Source: Calothrix sp. CSU_2_0 (GTDB lineage: Bacteria; Cyanobacteriota; Cyanobacteriia; Cyanobacteriales; Nostocaceae). From it: 39,076 bases of DNA. Below the pieces are notes generated by a model, which saw only the letters and a program-made list of their open reading frames with translations, did no database searches and had not been told where the DNA came from. Shown piece after piece: positions 32,917 to 39,076 of this stretch. Every line of letters begins with the position of its first letter. Position 1 is the first letter of the stretch. The position numbers and the translations under genes were made by a program. The stretch is taken from the NCBI GenBank assembly GCA_012034595.1, contig JAAUPE010000060.1, positions 1 to 39,076 of the forward strand, written 5' to 3'.

Positions 32917-35574
32917 TTAAAGCCAATTCCCAACTAATACATAAGGTGCCCAAAAACCAGGACGACTGTAATTAGGATAATCTTTTAAAATTTTTAACTG
33001 AGCAAGTCGTAATGCTTCTGCTTTTGTGACTTTGCCAGTGACTAGTTCGCGATAAAATTCACCGATTAAGATGGCAGTCGATTTATCGCTAATATGCCAA
33101 AGTGACGCGATCGTACTGCGGGCACCTGCTTTAATTGATGTACCTGCTAAACCTAAAGTTGCACGATTATCGCCTGCTGCGGTTTGACAAGCACTTAAAA
33201 CTAACATTTCCAAGGTTTGGGTGCGAATTTCACCTTGGCGACGCAATAATCCATCGAACTGTAAGACATTTATCGGACCATCGGTAGCTAAAATAAATGT
33301 ATTTTCGGGACGAGAACTAAATTGACCATGGGTTGCTAAATGGAGGATATTGAAGGGAGCGGAATTGACATTTTTTTCTAAGATTATTTTGGTGAAATCT
33401 TTATTTAATAATTTTTTAGTGGAGACTCCAGTTTTAGCAATTAAGTTAAATTCTGATTCAATTCCTGGTAAAGGTGGAAATGCTTGATATCCTGCTGGAG
33501 GTTGTACTAAACCTGCTGCGAGTACTCTTATTGGTTCCTGCCTGAGAGGTTTAGGAGTGAGTAACTGAAGTCCTAAACTGAGGGCAATAGCATATTTTTC
33601 TACTAGATATTGTTTGCCATCAAATAATGCAGCAAATGGTATATTTCGGAAAGCTCCATCTGGTACAAATACTAAAGTGTTGACTGCACTTTTTTTTAAA
33701 TCTGGCTCGATTTCTGCCATTAACCAACTATAAATTTCTTGAGAGAGAGCTTGCATTTCTTCGGTTCTATCTGGTTCCAAAAGATACTCGCGAAACTCTC
33801 CTAGAATGCGTTCAACTTCTAATTTTGATTTATTAACTGTGTAATGACGTAATGGTTGTTTGGGAATTTTGACAATTAATTGGAGTTGATTAGGAAGAAT
33901 AATTGGGTAAATAATGGCAGCAGTTGAATTTTCTTTATCTACTACTCGATCGAGTAATACTTTTTGTCCTTGCAAACATGCTTCTTTGAAAAAGTTATCT
34001 AATTCTGCTAACTGTAATGCTTCGATGCGGGTTCTAGCTTTATCTAATGTTTTCTCATCAGGTTTTTCGGAATTTTGCAACATTAAGGCAACAGATTCCC
34101 GGTAAACAGGTTCTACATTATCTCGGAAATTAAACTGCACATTTTGATTAACAGCTACTAAGTCAGTACGTAACGATTGTAATGTTTCTACAGCTGCGTC
34201 ATATGCTGCGATCGCACCTCGATTATCTCCTTGTCGCTTCAATAATCTGCCTAATTGCCATTGCCACAAATAAGCAATTTCCGATACATTATTTATCTGT
34301 GCAAGGAATAAAGCTTGTTGGGTAAGTTTAAGCGCTTCTGGTATTTGCTGGTTCTGTTCGTATAAGTTAGCTAATTTACCTAATGCATATGATTCTGATT
34401 GGGTATCCCCTAAATTACGTGCTTGTTTTACAGCAGTGGTTAGTTGTGTGAGGAGAATAGGGGAGTATTGTTTTTCTGTTTCCCATTTCACGCTTTGATT
34501 CATCAAACTTTGAGCGAAGTTAATTCTCGCATAAATTGAGGCACGAGAAGGTGGAATTTGTTCGAGTTGTGATTGAATTTGTGGTATTAGTTTTTGAGCT
34601 TCGCTAGTTTTTTTTGTTTCAATCAGCAAACTTAATGTATTTAGTTGTGCTTGAATTTTTGTTAGGGGTAAAGGTGATATTTGAATTGCTTTTTGGTAGA
34701 AATTTATAGCTTCTATATGTTTTTCTTGAGAGCGAGCATTATTTCCGAAACTCAGCAAAATTAAGGAAGTATAATTTGGAGAATTTAAACGCTGGGCAAT
34801 TTCCAAACCTTGTTGCAAAGCTAGATAGGATTTTTCAAGTTCTCCAGAGCTTTGTAGATTTTGACCAAGAGAAAGTAATACAGCTATTTTTTCTATAGAA
34901 TCACTTTGAGATTGTAATGTTTGATTGACTTGCTCTAATTTCTCTATTGCTTTACGGTTAAATCCCTGGGAATGTAAAGCTTGTGCTTGGGAAAGACGGG
35001 AAAGTGCAATACTATTTTTATTGCTTAATTTTGTATAAATTTCTTCCGTTTGCTTCCAAGTCGATAATGCCAATTCTGCTTTTCCAGTTAATAGTTGTAA
35101 ATGTCCTTGAATATCTAAAGTTTGAGCAATAAGCGAGGAATTGGGAGTTGTTGAAAGCACAGGTTTTTTAAAATCCTGTAAATTTAGACTTTGATTAATC
35201 GCATCTTCTGCTTTTTCCCAATCACCTATTCGTTGATATGCAAGTGAAAGATTACTTAACGCGGCAGCTTGTTCTAATCTTTTTCCTTGATTTTTATATT
35301 CGCGTACAGCTTGGTTTAAAACTTGTATTGCCTCTACAAATTGCCCAGCTTCATATAGCTTTTTTCCCTCGGAAATTTGAGATGCTAAGATTGATGATGG
35401 TATTTGAGATTTGGCTGGAGAATAATGTGGGATATTCGCAAAAACAGGTGTGAATTGAATGCTAATAACACATGTTATCAAAGCTATAATAAACCTATTT
35501 TTCCAATTCAACAGTTTTAAAAGAGAATTTTTATTCAAATATTTCATATTTTTTTTTAAATAAACTTTTGACAT
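32917..35574 (-). CDS. TPR-CHAT caspase-like protein, exported or membrane-anchored
   Basis: This 885-aa protein starts with a signal sequence or anchor (NRFIIALITCVISIQFTPVFA). It then has about ten tetratricopeptide repeats (residues ~60-500, e.g. GKKLYEAGQFVEAIQVLNQAVREYK). The C-terminal CHAT domain (~560-885) has an intact dyad: His749 in LHLATHGQF and Cys796 in VLSACQTAAG, with typical GLAGTSIKAGARSTIASLW after it. CHAT domains are separase/caspase-like; some (gingipain-related, Craspase Csx29) are shown proteases. The signal suggests action in the periplasm near exported TpsA/RTX proteins. The first ATG (35574) and a second (35547) both lack a ribosome-binding site; the second gives a more normal signal peptide. 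Confidence 0.92.
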   Translation of the reverse strand: MSKVYLKKNMKYLNKNSLLKLLNWKNRFIIALITCVISIQFTPVFANIPHYSPAKSQIPSSILASQISEGKKLYEAGQFVEAIQVLNQAVREYKNQGKRLEQAAALSNLSLAYQRIGDWEKAEDAINQSLNLQDFKKPVLSTTPNSSLIAQTLDIQGHLQLLTGKAELALSTWKQTEEIYTKLSNKNSIALSRLSQAQALHSQGFNRKAIEKLEQVNQTLQSQSDSIEKIAVLLSLGQNLQSSGELEKSYLALQQGLEIAQRLNSPNYTSLILLSFGNNARSQEKHIEAINFYQKAIQISPLPLTKIQAQLNTLSLLIETKKTSEAQKLIPQIQSQLEQIPPSRASIYARINFAQSLMNQSVKWETEKQYSPILLTQLTTAVKQARNLGDTQSESYALGKLANLYEQNQQIPEALKLTQQALFLAQINNVSEIAYLWQWQLGRLLKRQGDNRGAIAAYDAAVETLQSLRTDLVAVNQNVQFNFRDNVEPVYRESVALMLQNSEKPDEKTLDKARTRIEALQLAELDNFFKEACLQGQKVLLDRVVDKENSTAAIIYPIILPNQLQLIVKIPKQPLRHYTVNKSKLEVERILGEFREYLLEPDRTEEMQALSQEIYSWLMAEIEPDLKKSAVNTLVFVPDGAFRNIPFAALFDGKQYLVEKYAIALSLGLQLLTPKPLRQEPIRVLAAGLVQPPAGYQAFPPLPGIESEFNLIAKTGVSTKKLLNKDFTKIILEKNVNSAPFNILHLATHGQFSSRPENTFILATDGPINVLQFDGLLRRQGEIRTQTLEMLVLSACQTAAGDNRATLGLAGTSIKAGARSTIASLWHISDKSTAILIGEFYRELVTGKVTKAEALRLAQLKILKDYPNYSRPGFWAPYVLVGNWL

Positions 35575-35584
35575 AAAATGAAGA

Positions 35585-35610
35585 TAGAGACGTTATAAAT
35601 AACGTCTCTA
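35585..35610. repeat. TAGAGACGTTA palindrome, copy 2
   Basis: TAGAGACGTTAT-AA-ATAACGTCTCTA is a perfect 12-bp stem with a 2-nt loop, placed between the DUF1822 and TPR-CHAT genes. It matches the copy at 26974-26999 with few changes. It could separate the transcripts of the two genes. Confidence 0.7.
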
Positions 35611-35664
35611 AAATGGTTGTAGTTAAAGCATGATTCAATAATTGTAGCGACAATACTACAATAA

Positions 35665-36846
35665 TTAAAAACGTAGAATCTCACGATCGCAACCCTCCGG
35701 ATTTGGTTCAATTTCCCAAACTAATCCTTCTCCCTCAGCTAACATGACTTCAACATATAACATTTCCACAGCTTCGATAGCACTATCTTGATTATTCGCA
35801 AACTCTTGTAAGTTTTCAGTTAGCAACCTCAACTTAAACCCCACAGGGATTAAACTATCTAACTTAATACTTCGTAACTCAAACCGCCAAATTTGTTCTT
35901 CAACATCACCTTTCAAAAACACACGTAGCTCATAAGTATTTCCTGCTATTAATAACTCCCTAGAAAAACCCTGGTTAGATGCTTGTGAGTCTTGACTTCG
36001 CATACCCAAAGATACAGCACTAAATTCACGTTGTACCCAACCTAATTGCTGTGCCAACTGGGAAACCCCATCCTCAAACCATTGCCAAACTGATGTATGT
36101 TGAATGATTCCTTGTCGTAATTCATACAGTCTTTGCCGCCAATCACCATGAGAAATTAACGCTCCCCAATTTGAAAATGGCACTTCTAAACGAGGAAATT
36201 TAATTTCAGAGTTTCCTAGCCGTTGTAATAAATTTTCAGCTTGAGTTTGATGTAAAGTAGGTAGTGCTTCAATATTTGCACGGGTAACTTCTTGTGGATA
36301 AAATTGCCGAGACAACCACAAAACATTCAAATCTTCAATCAAATACTCGGATTCTAAACTGTAAGTTCTGTCATTAGCATTATAAACCCCAAAATTCTTG
36401 ATTTTGTTATGGGTCGTATAACCATAAACCCTAACCCAACCCTCATCTGGGTTTACCTGTACTCCTAAATAATAATCACCAACCCATTCCGGAATATCTA
36501 TCCATTCCTGCGGTACAGACAACTCATCCCCATCCATCGCAAGGGTTGGAACCAACACTAAACGCAAATTATCGATTGCGATTGCGTCAGCGAACTGTAG
36601 GTTTATCGCAGAACCATTTACAAATTCCCAAATGCTTGCTGATGAAGCTTGATGAAAATATAGTTTAGCATTTTCAGAAATTTCTTCCTGCAAACTCCGT
36701 AAAAGTGCATCTACACACTGTTGATTAATAGAAGCACGTTGAGTCGCCCCAGGGGTTGAGTATAAATGCTCGAAAACATGGGATTCATTAGGAATTTCAA
36801 ACAGATGTTCACTATTGACAAAAGGTGAAAAAGATGCACTAAACAT
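35665..36846 (-). CDS. DUF1822 family protein
   Basis: This 393-aa cytosolic protein has no known activity. Recognisable DUF1822 features are an N-terminal QRASINQQCVDALLRSL, the central WVGDYYLGVQVNPDEGWVRVYGYTTH, RQFYPQEVTRANIEALPTL, and the C-terminal beta-rich half (LRVFLKGDVEEQIWRFELRSI). The best start is ATG 36846, which lies 2 nt after the TAA of the sigma-like gene, so translation is probably coupled. An upstream in-frame start at 36906 would overlap that gene and adds unrelated residues. DUF1822 next to this type of sigma-like protein is a recurrent cyanobacterial pair (recollection), suggesting it may act as its partner or regulator. Confidence 0.85.
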   Translation of the reverse strand: MFSASFSPFVNSEHLFEIPNESHVFEHLYSTPGATQRASINQQCVDALLRSLQEEISENAKLYFHQASSASIWEFVNGSAINLQFADAIAIDNLRLVLVPTLAMDGDELSVPQEWIDIPEWVGDYYLGVQVNPDEGWVRVYGYTTHNKIKNFGVYNANDRTYSLESEYLIEDLNVLWLSRQFYPQEVTRANIEALPTLHQTQAENLLQRLGNSEIKFPRLEVPFSNWGALISHGDWRQRLYELRQGIIQHTSVWQWFEDGVSQLAQQLGWVQREFSAVSLGMRSQDSQASNQGFSRELLIAGNTYELRVFLKGDVEEQIWRFELRSIKLDSLIPVGFKLRLLTENLQEFANNQDSAIEAVEMLYVEVMLAEGEGLVWEIEPNPEGCDREILRF

Positions 36847-36848
36847 AA

Positions 36849-38066
36849 TTAAGACGGCTCCATTTTTCTTCCGTGAGTGGCATGGCTGTAATAATTGTTG
36901 AGCCATTCATCTAAGCTTTTGCTTACGGCATCTAATACGTTAGGTGCCGGGGAAATATGCAGCTCGTCAACGCTCCACTGAATTAGGATAAGCAACAATG
37001 AGCGTTTAATATTACTGAGACGACGGGAAACCGTATATTGTTTAATATCAAGCCTATTCGCTATTTCTTGCTGGGTAAGATGTTCCACATAGTAGACTTG
37101 AAGTAGCTCTTGCGACTGAGTATCGAGTGCGGCTATAGCATCAGTCAAAATTTGGCTTAATTTTGAATATTTTTTTTGCTTTTCAGCTTCTTCCTCCTGA
37201 AGAATCGCGATCGCTAACAGTGATGTTTCTGTATCTGCGGGTAATATATCGAGTAAACTACCTGTTTCTTGTCCAGCTATGGGAGTATCAGCAGAAATCG
37301 TTTTTGGGTAGAGAAAATCACGCACAGCTTTCCCGCAAGAACTCAGCCATTTTTCCAAAGTTGACGGGGTTGCTGCTATCCCAGGAGTTGATTGATGTAA
37401 CTTTTGCCGATTATATAAGTTAGTAATTGCCTGCCACGTAGAAGTATCTGGCTTCACTAGTTGACGAGTTTTTTTACCTTCAGTAGAGTGTAATTCCTTA
37501 AAACATTCCCAAGCTAATACATAACTATCAATAATTTGGCTATTAAAACCTGCATTTCTTAATCCATCGACTAAACGCTTGCGGCTAATTTTATGCAGTA
37601 AAGCCCAGTCGTTGCATATATCAGCTTCATGACGTTGCCTGAATGCGTCTTTAATAAAACCTTCAAATGCTAATTCGGCGTAGCTTTTTAAATGATAACT
37701 GTATTCAGAATTAAAGTTTTTGAGGATTTTAGGAATGCGAGAAATTGCAATTTGAAAGCAATCAGATACAGAATATTGACTTTTAAAGTTCAGCCCTATT
37801 TTACTTGCTACCCAATAACAGACTTCTTGTAAGTAAGCAGAAAGATGGTCTGCGGCAATAGAATTAGCTTCAGTTTGCCAAGCTTTGTGCCAATAAATTG
37901 CCCAAAAACTATCCTTTTCCCGTGTTTTTTCTAAATTTACAGATTGTTCTAAACATTTTTTTATACTACGTCTTAGTCTAGGGTCAGTTACCCAACCACT
38001 AAATCTATCTGCATCAAATTGCAGAAATGTGGAAAAAATTTCGATAATGCCCTGACGGGTTTGCAT
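36849..38066 (-). CDS. Sigma-70 region-4-containing protein (atypical sigma factor)
   Basis: This 405-aa protein ends in a sigma region-4 helix-turn-helix at about residues 313-361: IAALDTQSQELLQVYYVEHLTQQEIANRLDIKQYTVSRRLSNIKRSLL. The N-terminal ~300 residues are helical and lack a clear region 2 (-10 recognition and melting) signature. They include SYAELAFEGFIKDAFRQRHEADICNDWALLHKISRKRLVDGL. It is thus either a divergent alternative sigma factor or a DNA-binding relative. It is the first gene of the minus-strand cluster and is coupled to DUF1822. That fits a dedicated regulator of the secretion and CHAT genes downstream. Confidence 0.85.
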   Translation of the reverse strand: MQTRQGIIEIFSTFLQFDADRFSGWVTDPRLRRSIKKCLEQSVNLEKTREKDSFWAIYWHKAWQTEANSIAADHLSAYLQEVCYWVASKIGLNFKSQYSVSDCFQIAISRIPKILKNFNSEYSYHLKSYAELAFEGFIKDAFRQRHEADICNDWALLHKISRKRLVDGLRNAGFNSQIIDSYVLAWECFKELHSTEGKKTRQLVKPDTSTWQAITNLYNRQKLHQSTPGIAATPSTLEKWLSSCGKAVRDFLYPKTISADTPIAGQETGSLLDILPADTETSLLAIAILQEEEAEKQKKYSKLSQILTDAIAALDTQSQELLQVYYVEHLTQQEIANRLDIKQYTVSRRLSNIKRSLLLILIQWSVDELHISPAPNVLDAVSKSLDEWLNNYYSHATHGRKMEPS

Positions 38067-38207
38067 GAAAATTCAGATTCAGTATTTAAATAAAATTTGC
38101 TATTGATGTGTTGATAATATCAGTAACCTCTTGGAATTACTACTTGGGTTAGCAGACTTTAACAATTTGAATCTAACTTTTCGGCTGGAAACTTGCTCTA
38201 GTAATGT

Positions 38208-38524
38208 ATGGCAGAAATAAACCCATCAATTGGTTTGCACGCTTGGTTTCTCAATTGCATTCGCCCAAATAATCCCGAATTATCGGCATATCTGCATGAT
38301 GGGGAATCAGAAAAGCCTTTTACTATACCCCTTCTTGATGGGGTGCATATTCAACTATCATGCGATCGCATGATAGTTGGTATATTACTGGACTGTCGCA
38401 ACGGGTAACAAGTTGGATGCAAACTTGGGTAAATGATTTACCCTCCCATTTAGAACAAAACAACGTTCCCCTGAAAATTCAATCCTGTCGTATCGTCCAT
38501 CCTGCAACCACCTATTCCCAATAG
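38208..38524 (+). pseudogene. cas6: Cas6-like CRISPR endoribonuclease fragment
   Basis: The first frame (38208-38369) reads IGLHAWFLNCIRPNNPELSAYLHDGESEKPFTIPLLDG, which resembles the N-terminal RAMP fold of cyanobacterial Cas6, the crRNA-processing RNase. A second frame from 38378 reads WYITGLSQRVTSWMQTWV and VHPATTYSQ, the following Cas6 blocks. Removing 8 nt (38370-38377) rejoins them as SCDRWYITGLS. The protein then stops at 38524, with the C-terminal half and Gly-rich loop absent. No other cas gene or repeat array is visible in the window. Identification is by remembered family patterns, so moderately sure. Confidence 0.6.
38352..38379. repeat. Perfect 28-bp palindrome centred on HIP1
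   Basis: The half CAACTATCATGCGA is followed without a gap by its exact reverse complement, with GCGATCGC at the centre. The right arm includes the 8 nt (ATGATAGT, 38370-38377) that break the cas6 frame. Confidence 0.9.
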
Positions 38525-38554
38525 ACATATACTGCCAACCCTTCCACATGGGGG

Positions 38555-38894
38555 CTACGGTGTACACAGAAGTCTTAAAATTCCACCTAGCACTTGGTTT
38601 CGGGTTTTGAGCTTAAATCTCAAAAGGCTGTCATTGCGTTCGCTCTTAGCGTTCCCGTAGGGTGGAGGAACGACGTTCGCGCTTCGCGTTCCGTTAGCGT
38701 AGCTGCCCTGAAAGGGCTAGGTAGCAATCGCATAATCTTGTAGTTTTTGCGATTACTACCCTGCGGGAACGCGAAGCGCGTAGTTTACTTCTCCGCTTCG
38801 GAGTACGTTCCGCTATCGCTGCACTCGTAATGACAGTACAAGCCTTGAAACAGCCTTGAAACGCTTGTAAATAGGACTTGTGTGTACACCGTAG
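38555..38894. mobile_element. 340-bp non-autonomous transposon with 9-bp target duplication
   Basis: The ends are inverted repeats: CTACGGTGTACACAGAAGTC at the left and CTACGGTGTACACACAAGTC on the complement at the right (21 of 23 bp match). The element is flanked on both sides by the direct repeat ACATGGGGG (38546-38554 and 38895-38903). It encodes no transposase; the interior is a patchwork of GC-rich small palindromes. A 9-bp duplication suggests mobilisation by an IS4-like or ISAs1-like transposase, which is inference. Confidence 0.8.
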
Positions 38895-39076
38895 ACATGG
38901 GGGGGAGCGTGAAAAACTACTAGTACAGAACGGCGGAAATAAAGCTACCATTTAAAATGGCTGAAAAGCTTATAAAATCATCTTTCTTTCTTTTGCCTTT
39001 TATCTTTTTACTTTTGCCTTGAGGTACTAGCAAACTGATATTTAAACTCCCTTCAAAGGTTGTATTGGTGGACTAA

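Noticed and set aside
38694-38951. 85-aa minus-strand ORF near the window end
   Set aside because: It spans the transposon terminus and its small palindromes and extends into flanking DNA; no family resemblance.
38208-39076. CRISPR array near the cas6 remnant
   Set aside because: No regularly spaced direct repeats of 25-40 bp are present in this stretch or elsewhere in the window.

Overview
The window looks like chromosome of a filamentous, probably heterocyst-forming (Nostocales-type) cyanobacterium. Evidence: the HIP1 octamer GCGATCGC occurs throughout, inside and outside genes. Heptameric short tandem repeats of AAAATCC and AGTTAGG type are present. Several protein families are typically cyanobacterial: CHASE2-CHAT, TPR-CHAT, DUF928, DUF1822 with a sigma-like partner, DUF4360, and cNMP-bearing type I secretion ABC proteins. 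The genus cannot be fixed from sequence alone.

Region 1 (1-9.9 kb) looks like a stress or metabolic island. It holds a divergent S-adenosylmethionine synthetase gene with a frameshift, a P2A-type Ca2+ ATPase, a previously hidden 37-aa single-membrane-span ORF, a TrkA-N (RCK) protein, a DUF4360 secreted protein, a gutted phosphoribosyltransferase, an ATP-dependent 6-phosphofructokinase, a frameshifted CBS-pair protein and a small peptidoglycan-binding-domain protein. Four promoters here share an 11-bp-phased direct repeat, TCCTCA-N5-TCCTCA, placed a constant 11 nt before a -10-like hexamer. This suggests that one response regulator controls the island.

Region 2 (9.9-15 kb) is a decay zone. 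It has a truncated and a full-length copy of an Rpn/DUF2887-type nuclease, a 103-bp element with perfect 23-bp terminal inverted repeats, and an intact ParDE toxin-antitoxin pair. Around these lie the ruins of a siderophore-uptake locus: a TonB receptor N-terminus, the AraC regulator C-terminus, the FecD C-terminus, and a FecE gene with one nonsense codon. A CHAT-domain fragment follows.

Region 3 (15-38 kb, all on the minus strand) is the main cluster. In transcription order it contains a sigma-70 region-4 protein, DUF1822, a TPR-CHAT caspase-like protein, a two-partner-secretion (TpsA) exoprotein broken by a one-base frameshift, two RTX Ca2+-binding proteins with a shared C-terminal signal-like tail, a second TpsA exoprotein, a parvulin PPIase, a cNMP/C39-like/ABC exporter that has lost all three C39 catalytic residues (as in HlyB), an HlyD adaptor, a CHAT-CHASE2 membrane protein and DUF928. 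I read it as a surface-protein secretion system bundled with two caspase-like proteases and its own sigma-like regulator. No TpsB pore is in the window.

Region 4 (38.1-39.1 kb) holds a cas6 remnant disrupted by an 8-nt snap-back insertion that created a perfect 28-bp palindrome, followed by a 340-bp non-autonomous transposon with a 9-bp target duplication. I saw no CRISPR array, tRNA or rRNA.
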